A DNA stretch of 64,000 nt from Rhizobacter sp. (GCA_025350965.1 JANXWV010000119.1:36077-100076); one strand, 5' to 3'; counted from the stretch's first letter, positions 1-9,947 are shown. Translations and numbers: made by a program. Notes: a model not told the origin generated them from the sequence alone.

Positions 1-25
1 TGGCACCCGAACACCCTCACCCCCA

Positions 26-46
26 CCCTCTCCCAGAGGGAGAGGG
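26..46. repeat. REP-like hairpin CCCTCTCCC-AGA-GGGAGAGGG
   Basis: Perfect 9-bp inverted repeat with 3-nt loop in C-rich context at the left window edge. Confidence 0.6.
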
Positions 47-73
47 AGTCACACCCGCCTCATCGCGACCTGC

Positions 74-661
74 TTGCTGGCATTCGCTTCCATATCCACC
101 GCGTGGAGCGCAGAGCCTGCACCAGCCGCTGTGGCCGTTGCCCCAGCCATCGCCGCCAGCGCGCCGGTCGCTGCCCTGGCCGCTCCCGCACCCGCCGCTG
201 CCGCGAGCGGCCCACCCGCCTCCCTGGACACCCGCATCCAGGACGTCAAGGGCGACGTGATCCGCCTGAACCGCGACCTTCTGGTGCTCGAAGAGGAACT
301 GCTGTTCCCGGCCAATACGCAGGTGGCGCTGTTCGTGTCGATGGACGTGGGCAAGATGTTCTCGCTCGACTCGGTGCAGATCAAACTCGACGACAAGCCC
401 GTCACCAACTACCTCTACACGCCGGCCGAAGTGAGCGCCTTGCACCGGGGCGGCGTGCAGCGCGTGTTCGTGGGCAACCTGAAGTCGGGCGAGCACACGA
501 TCGTGGCCTTCTTCACCGGCGGCGGCCCGCACGAGCGCGACTACAAGCGCGGCACCACGGTCAAGTTCGACAAGGGTGTGGAGCCCAAGTACATCGAGCT
601 GCAAATCAAGGACTCGATGGCCAAGCTGCAGCCCGAGTTCGACGTCAAGGTCTGGCAGTAA
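74..661 (+). CDS. Hypothetical exported protein, first gene of TPR/ExbBD operon
   Basis: ORF 195 aa with hydrophobic N-terminus ending AWSA; tightly followed by TPR genes; TTG start uncertain. Confidence 0.65.
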   Translation: MLAFASISTAWSAEPAPAAVAVAPAIAASAPVAALAAPAPAAAASGPPASLDTRIQDVKGDVIRLNRDLLVLEEELLFPANTQVALFVSMDVGKMFSLDSVQIKLDDKPVTNYLYTPAEVSALHRGGVQRVFVGNLKSGEHTIVAFFTGGGPHERDYKRGTTVKFDKGVEPKYIELQIKDSMAKLQPEFDVKVWQ

Positions 662-679
662 GCCGTTGCGCTCACCCCG

Positions 680-2680
680 ATGAACGTGCGCCCTTTCACC
701 CTGATGCTGCTGCGGCAAGTAACCGTGGCCGCCGCGTGCATGGGCGCCATCGCGGCCCACGCTGCGGCGCCGGCAGCGCCCTTGGCAGATGCCCCCGCGA
801 GCCCCGTCAAAGACCCGCACTACGGCGACGCGCTGTTCCACTTCTACCAACCGCACTACTTCACCGCCTTGACCACGCTGATGGCCTCGCAGCAGCTCGG
901 CCGCGTGGCAAAGCATGCCGACGAAGCCGAGGTGCTGCGGGGTGGCCTGCTGCTGTCGTACGGCATGCATGTAGAAGCGGGGCAGCTCTTCACGCAACTC
1001 ATCGACAAGGGCGCGCCGCCTTCGGTGCGCGACCGTGCGTGGTACTTCCTCGCGAAGATCCGCTACCAGCGTGGCCTGCCGGCCGAAGCCCTTGCCGCGC
1101 TCGCGCGCATCGAAGCCAGCTTGCCGGCCGAGCTGGAAGACGACCGCCACCTGCTGCACGCCAACCTGCTGATGGGCAGCGGCGACTACGCGGGGGCGGC
1201 CACGGTGCTGAGCGCGATGACAGCGAACAAGGGCGGTTCGAACACCGGCTACTTCGGCTTCGGCAGGCGTGACGCCAACGCCACCGAGAAGAGTGCCGCT
1301 CGCCAGTACGCCGGCTTCAACCTCGGTGTGGCACTCATCAAGACCGGTGACCTCAGCGGTGGCACTGCCCTGCTCGACGAACTCGGCCGCGCCCCGGCCG
1401 CGTTCGAAGAGGCGCGCAGCCTGCGCGACCGGGCCAACGTGGCGCTGGGCTTCGCGGCGCTGCAAGCCAACCAACCCGAGCAGGCGCGCACCTTCCTCGA
1501 ACGCGTGCGCCTCGCGGGCCCGCAGTCGAACAAGGCCTTGCTCGGCTTCGGGTGGGCGGCCGCGAGCATGAAGAACGCGAAGCTCGCACTCGTGCCCTGG
1601 ACCGAACTCGCCGGCCGCGACGCGAGCGACGCCGCCGTGCTGGAAGCGCGCATCGCGCTGCCCTACGCCTACGCCGAACTCGGTGCGCAGGGCCAGTCGC
1701 TGGCCGGCTACAACGGCGCGATCAGCGACTTCGAGCGCGAGAACAGCGGCCTCGACGAGTCGATCAAATCGATCCGCAGCGGCAAGTTGATGAACGCGCT
1801 GCTCGCGCGCAACCCGGGCGAAGGCTCGGGCGAAGAGATGGGCTGGTTCTGGACAATGCGCGCGCTGCCCGACATGCCGCACGCGCCGCACCTGGCGCAG
1901 GTGCTCGCGAAGAACGAGTTCCAGGAGGCGTTCAAGAACTTCCGTGACCTGCGCTTCATGGCTGGCAACCTGCAGCAGTGGGCCGACAACCTGGGCGTGT
2001 TCAGCGACATGCTCGACGCCCGCCGCAAGGCCTACACCGAGCGCCTGCCGCAGGTGCTGGCGCGCGCCCGCGAAACCGGCATGACCGCAGCCAGCGAGCG
2101 CAGCGCCGGGCTCGCCAAGGAAGTGGCCGAGGCCGAACAGGCCGCCGACGGCGTGGCGCTGGCCGATACGAAGCAGCGCGATCTGATCGAGCGCCTGGCC
2201 GGCCTGCGCGCCGCGCAAGCCCAACCCGCGCCTGCCCCCGAGGTGGCTGCAATGAGCGAGCGCATGCGCCGCGTGGCGGGTGCCTTGACGTGGCAGTTGG
2301 CGCAGGAGTTCCCGGCCAAGGTGTGGGAGGCGAAGAAGGTGCTCGGCAGCATCGACTTGCAGCTCGCGCAAGCCAAGGCGCACGAGGCTGCACTCACGCA
2401 GGCACAGGTCGACGAGCCCGCGCGCTTCGAGCGCTTCGCCAAGCGCATTGCCGAATTGAAGCCGCGCCTGCAGGCGCTGATGCCGCGCATCGCCGCATTG
2501 GGTGGCGAGCAACAGCAAGCCGCGCAGGGCATTGCCGTGGCAGAACTGGCAAGCCAGAAGGAACGGCTTGCGCTGTACACCACGCAGGCGCGCTTCGCCG
2601 TTGCGCAGTTGGTGGACCGCGCGGTGACCCCACAAGCGCAGTCACAACCGCAGGAGGGCGACCGTGCTCGCAAGCCGTAA
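680..2680 (+). CDS. TPR-containing exported protein
   Basis: 666 aa, signal-like N-terminus, helical repeat content; overlaps the next gene. Confidence 0.8.
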   Translation: MNVRPFTLMLLRQVTVAAACMGAIAAHAAAPAAPLADAPASPVKDPHYGDALFHFYQPHYFTALTTLMASQQLGRVAKHADEAEVLRGGLLLSYGMHVEAGQLFTQLIDKGAPPSVRDRAWYFLAKIRYQRGLPAEALAALARIEASLPAELEDDRHLLHANLLMGSGDYAGAATVLSAMTANKGGSNTGYFGFGRRDANATEKSAARQYAGFNLGVALIKTGDLSGGTALLDELGRAPAAFEEARSLRDRANVALGFAALQANQPEQARTFLERVRLAGPQSNKALLGFGWAAASMKNAKLALVPWTELAGRDASDAAVLEARIALPYAYAELGAQGQSLAGYNGAISDFERENSGLDESIKSIRSGKLMNALLARNPGEGSGEEMGWFWTMRALPDMPHAPHLAQVLAKNEFQEAFKNFRDLRFMAGNLQQWADNLGVFSDMLDARRKAYTERLPQVLARARETGMTAASERSAGLAKEVAEAEQAADGVALADTKQRDLIERLAGLRAAQAQPAPAPEVAAMSERMRRVAGALTWQLAQEFPAKVWEAKKVLGSIDLQLAQAKAHEAALTQAQVDEPARFERFAKRIAELKPRLQALMPRIAALGGEQQQAAQGIAVAELASQKERLALYTTQARFAVAQLVDRAVTPQAQSQPQEGDRARKP

Positions 2681-5600
2681 TCACCGCCTTGCACGCCTGC
2701 CCGCCGCGCTGCTGCTGCTCGGCCTGTGCGCCTGCGGCAGCGGCAAGCTCAAGGGCACGCCCGACAACGAGCCGACGCTGAAGGCGCTGGCGAGCCGGCA
2801 GGTCAGCGTGCAAGCCGACGCGGGCGTCAAGGCCAGCGAAGAGCAGGCCATCGCCGCGTACAAGAAGTTCCTCGACGCGGCGCCGCGCGCACCGCAGCGC
2901 GCGCAGGCGATGCGCCGGCTCGGCGATCTGGAGATGGAAGTCGCCGAGAGCCGCTTCACCGATACGCCGGGTGCAACGCCGATGGCTGCCGCCGACTACC
3001 GCGCTGCCATTGCGCGCTACCGCGACTTCCTCAAGGCCTACCCCGCCGATGCGAACAACGACCGCGTGCTGTACCAGCTGGCCCGTGCGCATGAGCAGGG
3101 CGGCGCGCTCGAACTGGCGCTGGCCACACTCGACCAACTCGTGCGCGAGTACCCCGCCACCGTCTACCGCGACGAGGCCAACTTCCGCCGAGGCGAGCTG
3201 CTGTTCACGACCCGCGAGTACGCCAAGGCCGAGCAAGCCTTCGCCACGGTTCTGAAGAGCGAACGGCGCAACACCTACGAGGAACGTTCCCTCTACATGC
3301 AGGGGTGGTCGCAGTTCAAGCAAGGCCGGCTGGAAGACGCGCTGACGCCGTTCTTCGGCGTGCTCGACCGCAAGCTGGCCGGCCAGACCGGCAGCGGCGA
3401 GCTCGACACGCTGACCGGCAGACAAGGCTTCACGCGGGCCGACCGCGAGCTGGTCGAAGACACCTTCCGCGTTGCGAGCATCTGCCTGCAGAACCTGCAG
3501 GGCGCCGACTCGATTCCCCAGTTCATCACCAGCGAGGTGCGACGCGGCTACGAGTTCCGCGTGTACCAGCAGCTCGGGGAGCTGTACGTCAAGCAAGACC
3601 GCAGCAAGGACGCGGCCGACACCTTTGGCGCCTTCGCGCGCGCCCACCCGCTGCACGAGCAGGCGCCTCAGCTGCAAGCCCGCGTGGTCGAGATCTACCA
3701 GAGCGCGGGCCTCACCACGCTGGCACTTGCGGCGAAGAAGGACCACGTGTCGCGTTACGGCATCGACAGCGAGTTCCGCCGTGCCAACCCGGCCGGCTGG
3801 GCATTGGCGCAGCCGCTCGTGAAGACGCACCTCGCCGAGTTGGCGCGCCACCACCATGCGGCGGCGCAGAAGAGCCGCGCGAGTGCCGACTACCAGGAGG
3901 CGGTGCGCTGGTACCGCGCCTACCTCACGTCGTTCCCGAGCGACCCGGCTGCGGCGCAGAACAACTTCCTGCTCGCCGAGCTGCTGTTCGAAGACCAGCT
4001 CTTCAAGGAGGCTGCGGTCGAGTACGAGAAAACGGCCTATGGCTACCCGGTGCACGCCAAGAGCGCCGACGCAGGCTATGCGGCTTTGCTGTCGTATGCG
4101 CGCCTGACCAAGGATGCGGTCGCTGCTGACGCACCCGTGCTGCAGCGTTCGAGCGTTGACAGCGCCCTGCGCTTCGCCGCCGCCTTCAAGGCCGACACGC
4201 GCACCGGCACCGTGCTGACGAATGCCTCGGAGCAACTGTTCGCGCTGAAAGACCCGGCGCAGGCAGCCAAGATTGCGCAGCAGGTGCTGGCCCTCGACCC
4301 ACCCGCCGCAGCCGCGCAACGCCGCACCGCATGGACCGTGCTCGCGCACACCGCATTCGAGCGCAACGCCTTCGCCGATGCGGAACGCGCGTACGCCGAG
4401 GTGCTCGCGCTGGTGCCTGACAAAGACCCGGCACGCACGGAGTTCAAAGAGCGGCTGGCCGCGTCGGTCTACAAGCAGGGCGAAGAGGCACGCACGAAGG
4501 GCAACGCGCGTGACGCCGTCGGCCACTTCGCGCGCGTGGCGGCTGTCGCGCCGCAATCGAGCGTTCGCGCCACCGCCCAGTACGACGCGGCGGCCGCCCT
4601 CATCGGCTTGAAAGATTGGGACAACGCGGCCCGCACGCTCGAAGACTTCCGCGCCCGCTTTGCCAACCACCCGCTGCAGGACGATGTCGCCGCGAAGCTC
4701 GCGCTGGCCTACACCGAGCGCGGCCAGTGGTCGCAGGCCGCAGGTGAGTTCGAGCGGGTTGCAGCGGCGGCGAAGGACCCGCAGGTCGCACGCGCAGCGC
4801 TGTGGCAAGCGGCCGAGCTGCACGAAAAAGCCAGCGAGAAGGCCAGCGACAAACCCAACGAAAAAGGCGGCAACGCGGCCACCTCGCGCATGGCCGCGAC
4901 CAAGGCCTACGAGCGCTTCCTGAAGCTCTACCCCGAACCGCTGGAGCCAGCCGTCGAAACCCGCCACCGCCTGGCGCGGCTGGCCCGTGCCGATGGCAAC
5001 GCCGTGCGCGCGTTCGTGCTCGCCAAAGACATCTTCTTCGCCGACCAGGCCGGCGGCGCTGCCCGCACCGACCGCACCCGCTACCTCGGCGCCAGCGCCG
5101 CGCTGACGCTGGCCGAGCCGGTGCTCGCGAGCTACAAGCAGGTGCCGTTGATCGAGCCGCTGGCGAAGCAGTTGAAGCTGAAGAAGGCGAAGCTCGAGGA
5201 CGTGCTGAAGGCCTATGCCGTGGCGGCCGATTACGGCGTGGCCGACGTGACGACCGCCGCCACCTTCCACATCGCTGCGCTCTATCAAGACTTCGGCCAG
5301 GCCATGCTCGGCTCGCAGCGGCCGAAGAAGCTCAGCAAAGCCGAGCTGGAGCAATACAACGTGATGCTCGAAGAACAGGCCGATCCGTTCGCCCAGAAGG
5401 CCACCGAGCTGCACGAAGTGAATGCTCGCCGCGCCGCCACCGGCCTGTACGACGAGTGGGTGCAGAAAAGCTTCAAGGCTCTCGCCGCATTGCGCCCGCT
5501 GCGCTACGGCAAGGTGGAACGCATTGATCTGGCAAGCGCCCCGGCGGCACTGGCCGCGCCTGCCGACGCGAGCGTGGCCACGTTGGAAGCCGCCCTCGCG

Positions 5601-5906
5601 GCCAACCCGAAGCAGCCGCAACTCGCAAACCAGCTCGGCATTGCGTTGCGCAAGGCGGGCCAGTTCACGAAGGCGCGCGCGGCGTACGAGCGCGCCATCG
5701 AGCTCGACGCGAACCCTGCCAATGCGACGCTGAACCTCGCCATCCTTCACGACATTTACCTCGCTGACAGCGCCCGTGCGCTGGCCTTGTACGACCGCTA
5801 CCTCGCGCTCACCACGGGCGGTGACGCGATGGTTGCGAAGTGGGTCGCCGACCTCAAGAACCGCAAACCGCCAGCCACGTTGCTGAGCAAGAAGGACTCT
5901 TCATGA
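2664..5906 (+). CDS. Large TPR lipoprotein, gliding-motility/GltE-like architecture
   Basis: 1080 aa; lipobox-like LLLLGLCACGSG; many TPR-like repeats (e.g. NQLGIALRKAGQFTKARAAYERAIELDANPANATLNLA). Confidence 0.8.
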   Translation: MLASRNHRLARLPAALLLLGLCACGSGKLKGTPDNEPTLKALASRQVSVQADAGVKASEEQAIAAYKKFLDAAPRAPQRAQAMRRLGDLEMEVAESRFTDTPGATPMAAADYRAAIARYRDFLKAYPADANNDRVLYQLARAHEQGGALELALATLDQLVREYPATVYRDEANFRRGELLFTTREYAKAEQAFATVLKSERRNTYEERSLYMQGWSQFKQGRLEDALTPFFGVLDRKLAGQTGSGELDTLTGRQGFTRADRELVEDTFRVASICLQNLQGADSIPQFITSEVRRGYEFRVYQQLGELYVKQDRSKDAADTFGAFARAHPLHEQAPQLQARVVEIYQSAGLTTLALAAKKDHVSRYGIDSEFRRANPAGWALAQPLVKTHLAELARHHHAAAQKSRASADYQEAVRWYRAYLTSFPSDPAAAQNNFLLAELLFEDQLFKEAAVEYEKTAYGYPVHAKSADAGYAALLSYARLTKDAVAADAPVLQRSSVDSALRFAAAFKADTRTGTVLTNASEQLFALKDPAQAAKIAQQVLALDPPAAAAQRRTAWTVLAHTAFERNAFADAERAYAEVLALVPDKDPARTEFKERLAASVYKQGEEARTKGNARDAVGHFARVAAVAPQSSVRATAQYDAAAALIGLKDWDNAARTLEDFRARFANHPLQDDVAAKLALAYTERGQWSQAAGEFERVAAAAKDPQVARAALWQAAELHEKASEKASDKPNEKGGNAATSRMAATKAYERFLKLYPEPLEPAVETRHRLARLARADGNAVRAFVLAKDIFFADQAGGAARTDRTRYLGASAALTLAEPVLASYKQVPLIEPLAKQLKLKKAKLEDVLKAYAVAADYGVADVTTAATFHIAALYQDFGQAMLGSQRPKKLSKAELEQYNVMLEEQADPFAQKATELHEVNARRAATGLYDEWVQKSFKALAALRPLRYGKVERIDLASAPAALAAPADASVATLEAALAANPKQPQLANQLGIALRKAGQFTKARAAYERAIELDANPANATLNLAILHDIYLADSARALALYDRYLALTTGGDAMVAKWVADLKNRKPPATLLSKKDSS

Positions 5907-6265
5907 AACCTTTCGTCTCGGCCGCCGCAGGCGCCTCGCTGGGCCTGATCGGCATGGTGCTGGTCGGCCTGGCCGTGCCGGTGGTGGCGCAGGACCGCGC
6001 CGACATCGACCGCTCGCAGATCATCGGCAACCGTGAGCTGCCCAAGGTGCTCTACATCGTGCCGTGGAAGAAGCCGTTGCCCGGCGAGCTGGCCGGCCGG
6101 CCCGTGGCGAGCGTGCTCGACGAAGCGCTGGCCCCCATCGACCGCGACGTGTTCCGCCGCCAGGTGCAGTACGGCGCGCAAGCCGCAGTGAAGCCCACTG
6201 CCGCCTCGCCCAACACGGCACCCAACGCCGCGCCGACCGTCACGGCAGCGGCGCAGCCCAAGTAG
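5903..6265 (+). CDS. Small exported hypothetical protein
   Basis: ATG at 5903 overlaps the upstream stop; signal peptide-like N-terminus; sits between TPR gene and exbB. Confidence 0.7.
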   Translation: MKPFVSAAAGASLGLIGMVLVGLAVPVVAQDRADIDRSQIIGNRELPKVLYIVPWKKPLPGELAGRPVASVLDEALAPIDRDVFRRQVQYGAQAAVKPTAASPNTAPNAAPTVTAAAQPK

Positions 6266-6309
6266 CCACCCCGACACCCGACCCCGAGTTTTCACAGGAG
6301 AAATGTTCG

Positions 6310-6963
6310 ATGAATGCATTCAACACGGCGCTGAAGTTCTTCCAGGATTGCGGCCTGTTCATTTACCCCAGCATCCTCATCATGGCGCTGGGTGTGTCCA
6401 TCGCCATCGAGCGGCTGATCTTCCTGAACCGCGCTCGCAGCCAGAACCGCAAGGTCTGGGCGAAGGTGCTGCCGATGCTGCAAGGCGGGCAGTGGAAGGA
6501 AGTGCAAAGCGTGACCGCGAACTCCGACGCGGCCATCGGCCGAATCGTCAACTACGGTCTGACGCGCATGCAAAGCCCCGGCCGCCGCGAAGACTTCGAC
6601 GCCGCGATGGAAGAAGGCATGATGGAAGTGGTGCCGCGCCTTGAGAAGCGCACCCACTACATCGCGACCTTCGCCAACGTGATCACGCTGGTCGGCTTGC
6701 TCGGCACCATCATCGGCCTGATCAAGGGCTTCACGGCGGTGGCGCAAGTCAACCCGGCCGAGAAGGCCGAGCTGCTGTCGGCGTCGATCTCGATCGCGAT
6801 GAACAACACCGCGTTTGCACTGATGGTGGCGATTCCGTTCCTGCTCATCCATTCGTTCCTGCAGGCGCGCACGAGCGAGATCGTCGATGGCCTGGAGGCC
6901 GCGAAGATGAGCTTCCTGAACCTGGTTCAGCGCCTCAAGGCTGAACAGGCTGCGGTGCGCTAG
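6310..6963 (+). CDS. MotA/TolQ/ExbB proton channel family protein
   Basis: 217 aa; YIATFANVITLVGLLGTIIGLIKGF and later TM segments typical of ExbB/TolQ. Confidence 0.92.
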   Translation: MNAFNTALKFFQDCGLFIYPSILIMALGVSIAIERLIFLNRARSQNRKVWAKVLPMLQGGQWKEVQSVTANSDAAIGRIVNYGLTRMQSPGRREDFDAAMEEGMMEVVPRLEKRTHYIATFANVITLVGLLGTIIGLIKGFTAVAQVNPAEKAELLSASISIAMNNTAFALMVAIPFLLIHSFLQARTSEIVDGLEAAKMSFLNLVQRLKAEQAAVR

Positions 6964-6966
6964 ATC

Positions 6967-7512
6967 ATGCGCGTGCGTCGCCTGCGCAAGGAGCAGGCCC
7001 ACCTCGAGATCACCGCGTTCATCAACCTGATCGTGGTGCTGGTGCCCTTCCTGCTGTCGGTGGCGGTGTTCACGCGGCTGGCCGTCATCGACCTGTCGTT
7101 GCCGGCACAGACCTCGGGCGTCGAGCAGTTGAAGGCCGAAGACCTGAAGCTGGAAGTCGTGATCCGGCCCGACGCGCTGGAGGTGGGTGACCGCATCGGC
7201 GGCCTGATTCGCCGCATCGACAACACGCCGGCCGGCCATGACGTGAAAGCCTTGTCGAACCTGATGCAGCAGATCAAGGGCAAGTTCCCGGACCAGTTGG
7301 AGGCCACGCTCTTGGCGCAGCCCGACACGCCCTACGACACGCTGGTTCAGGTGATGGACGCGATGCGCGCCGGCATGTCGGCCGAGGGCACGAAGCTCGT
7401 GCGCACGGAGCTGTTTCCGAACATCTCGATCGGCGATGCGCCTTTGGTGAATACCGTGAATGCGGTGGCTGCGGCGAACCCGGTCAAGCCCATCACCGTG
7501 GCCAAGAAGTAA
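6967..7512 (+). CDS. ExbD/TolR family protein with D-to-N substitution in TM helix
   Basis: N-terminal TM LEITAFINLIVVLVPFLLSV at the position of the usual ...FIDVVLVLL...; directly after exbB. Confidence 0.85.
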   Translation: MRVRRLRKEQAHLEITAFINLIVVLVPFLLSVAVFTRLAVIDLSLPAQTSGVEQLKAEDLKLEVVIRPDALEVGDRIGGLIRRIDNTPAGHDVKALSNLMQQIKGKFPDQLEATLLAQPDTPYDTLVQVMDAMRAGMSAEGTKLVRTELFPNISIGDAPLVNTVNAVAAANPVKPITVAKK

Positions 7513-7526
7513 GAGGAACCCAAGCC

Positions 7527-8036
7527 ATGAAACTCACGCCGCGCCAGAAGCGCACCGAGAGGCGCTCGCGCAACCAGACCATGGTCGACATGAACCTGGT
7601 CTCGTTGATCGACGTGTTCACGATCCTGATCTTCTTCCTGCTCTCGAACTCGGGCGGCGTTGAAACGCTGCCGAGCCCGAAGGCGGTCAAGCTGCCCGAG
7701 TCGTTCGCGGTGGTCGCCCCACGCGACACGCTGGTGGTGGTGGTCAGCGGCACCGAGATCCTGGTCGACGGCCGCAAGGTGTCGTCGGTGCAAGACGCGA
7801 TGGCCGGGCCGGACGACCTGATCGCACCGCTGAAGGCCGAGCTCGACCTGCTGCAGACCCACCGCCAGGTCGTGCGCGCCGAGACCGTGGCGCAAAACGC
7901 CCCGTCCAACAAGGCCGTGACCATCATGGGCGACAAGGACATCCCCTACCAGTTGCTGCGCCGGGTGATGGCGACATGCGCCAAGGCGAACTTCAGCGAC
8001 GTGTCGTTCGCGGTGCGCCAAAGGGGTGAAGGGTGA
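7527..8036 (+). CDS. ExbD/TolR family biopolymer transporter
   Basis: MVDMNLVSLIDVFTILIFFLLSNSGG keeps the canonical TM aspartate. Confidence 0.9.
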   Translation: MKLTPRQKRTERRSRNQTMVDMNLVSLIDVFTILIFFLLSNSGGVETLPSPKAVKLPESFAVVAPRDTLVVVVSGTEILVDGRKVSSVQDAMAGPDDLIAPLKAELDLLQTHRQVVRAETVAQNAPSNKAVTIMGDKDIPYQLLRRVMATCAKANFSDVSFAVRQRGEG

Positions 8037-9202
8037 GCGCGGGCATGGCGGCGTCGATGCTGCGCGTTTCGTTCCGCACGCCCACGCTGGCGTGGGCAGC
8101 GGCCCGCGACGACGAGGCGCGCTTCAACCGCATCACCGGTGCGGTGTTGGCGACCGCCACCCTGGCGTGCCTGTTGGTGCTGTTGCTGCCGGTCGTGCAA
8201 CCCGACCGCAGCGCACCCGCGCCGTTGCCACCGCGCTTGGCGAAGCTGCTGCTGGACCGCGTGGCGCCGCCGCTGCCACCACCGCCGGTGGCGAAGCCGC
8301 AGGCGCAGACGCAGACGCCAGCTCAGGCATCCAGTCAAGAAGCCATGCCGCAGGCACCGAAGCCGGCGGCCTTGAAAGCGCCGCCGAAGGACATGCCCAA
8401 GGCGCTCGCGCCCGAAGCCCGCGCGCCCGTGGCCAACAAGCCGCCGGGCGAGGTGCTCGACGGCATCCGCCGCAAGGCCTCGGGCGTGGGCCTGCTGGCG
8501 ATGCAGAACGAGATCGCCGAGCTGCGCGGTGCGCCGGTGGCGGTGCAGCTGCGCACCGACATCAAGCAAGGCGCCGGCGTGGGCAGCGGCGTGGGCCCCG
8601 GAGTGGGTGCGGGCAATGAAGCCGGCTTGCCGGCGCGCGCCATGATCACGTCGAACGCGGCCGGCGGCAGCGGCGGCATCAACACCGCGAGCTACAGCCG
8701 CAACACCGGCGGCGGCGGCCTGGCCGGGCGCGCGACCACGCTCGTCGAAGGCGTGGCGGGCGGCGGCGGTGGCGGAGGGGCGGGCGGTGGCGGCGCCAGC
8801 GGCAAAGGTGGCGACGGCACGGGCAACGGCGTTGGCGGGAATGGGACTGGAAATGGGACTGGAAACGGAAGCGGCAAGGGCGGCACACTGCAGCGCGGCG
8901 GCAGCGGCAAGGCCTCGCGCTCCATCGAAGAGATCAAGCTCGTATTCGAGCGCAACAAGGGCGCGATCTACGCGGTCTACAACCGCGCGCTGCGCGAAGA
9001 CCCTTCTCTGCAGGGCAAGGTGGTGGTGTCGCTCACCATCGCGCCGTCGGGCGGCATCGTCGATGTGCGCATCGTGTCGAGCGAACTGCGTGCCGCCGAG
9101 CTGGAGAGCAAGCTGCTCGCGCGCATCCGCCAGTTCGATTTCGGCCCCAAGGATGTGGACCAGATGATCGTCACGTGGCCGGTGGATTTCCTCCCCTCAT
9201 AG
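8033..9202 (+). CDS. AgmX/PglI C-terminal domain, TonB-like energy transducer
   Basis: One TM, Pro-rich then Gly-rich linker, C-terminal RSIEEIKLVFERNKGAIYAVYNRALREDPSLQGKVVVSLTIAPSGGIVDVRIVSSEL. Confidence 0.88.
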   Translation: MSAGMAASMLRVSFRTPTLAWAAARDDEARFNRITGAVLATATLACLLVLLLPVVQPDRSAPAPLPPRLAKLLLDRVAPPLPPPPVAKPQAQTQTPAQASSQEAMPQAPKPAALKAPPKDMPKALAPEARAPVANKPPGEVLDGIRRKASGVGLLAMQNEIAELRGAPVAVQLRTDIKQGAGVGSGVGPGVGAGNEAGLPARAMITSNAAGGSGGINTASYSRNTGGGGLAGRATTLVEGVAGGGGGGGAGGGGASGKGGDGTGNGVGGNGTGNGTGNGSGKGGTLQRGGSGKASRSIEEIKLVFERNKGAIYAVYNRALREDPSLQGKVVVSLTIAPSGGIVDVRIVSSELRAAELESKLLARIRQFDFGPKDVDQMIVTWPVDFLPS

Positions 9203-9279
9203 GGGGATGGACCAACCGTGCATCTCGTTACACTTTGAACCCATCCCCTTTTTCTTGCCAACCCTGCGGAGTGCCAGCC

Positions 9280-9735
9280 ATGATGATGAAACAAGGGCTC
9301 CTCGCAGCGTGGCTGGCAGCGTTGAGCGTGTGTTCGATGGCCGCCGAGTCGGTCTATCTGTCAGCGCCGCGCATGCCTTCGATGCAGCGCGTGTCCGCCG
9401 CCAACAACGAGCGCGAATACCGGCTCGACGCAGCCCGCCACTTCTATGACGCCTACTCCCCGCGCGTCTACAAGGGCCGCTTGCCGCCGTTGATCCACGC
9501 CGTGCTGGTGCTCGAGATGACGGTCGATGCGAACGGCGTGACGAAGTCCGTGCGCGTGGTGCGTGGCCCGTCGCACGCGCCCGAAGTGACCGCTGCGGTC
9601 ATCGAGATGATCAGCCGCGCCAGCCCGCTGCCCGTGCCCGCGAAGCTGGGCGATGAGGTGACCTACACCGAGATCTGGCTGGTCCACAAGGACGGCCGGT
9701 TCCAGCTCGATGCGCTGACCGAAGGACAGAACTGA
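9280..9735 (+). CDS. Exported TonB C-terminal-like protein
   Basis: ATG 9280; signal peptide; MTVDANGVTKSVRVVRGPSHAPEVTAAV resembles a TonB C-terminal fold. Confidence 0.7.
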   Translation: MMMKQGLLAAWLAALSVCSMAAESVYLSAPRMPSMQRVSAANNEREYRLDAARHFYDAYSPRVYKGRLPPLIHAVLVLEMTVDANGVTKSVRVVRGPSHAPEVTAAVIEMISRASPLPVPAKLGDEVTYTEIWLVHKDGRFQLDALTEGQN

Positions 9736-9947
9736 GGAAATGGGAAATCGCTCGCCGCGGCGATGCTGGCGAGGCCATCGTGGCGTGCGAAGGCACCCGA
9801 GAGTAGAGCGCCTCCTCGGTGACTGGGGCGCTGTGACGGGCCGTTGTGTGGAGCGATGTCAACGAGGACGGTCGGTATTTCCGGTCCAGGGGACATGAGC
9901 GGCCCACAACGGCCCGGCGCAGCGCTCGTGCGCCAACCGCGCATGTA

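Noticed and set aside
17-2635. 872-aa minus-strand ORF
   Set aside because: Antisense to the TPR operon; Arg/His/Leu/Gly-rich high-GC shadow ORF without family motifs
2394-5750. 1118-aa minus-strand ORF
   Set aside because: Shadow ORF opposite the TPR lipoprotein; composition typical of GC-rich antisense reading
8800-8880. Short direct repeats as possible CRISPR-like array
   Set aside because: In-frame coding low-complexity Gly/Asn/Thr linker, no spacer structure
9736-9947. Intergenic region as possible RNA gene or terminator
   Set aside because: No convincing tRNA cloverleaf, U-tract hairpin or conserved RNA motif seen by eye
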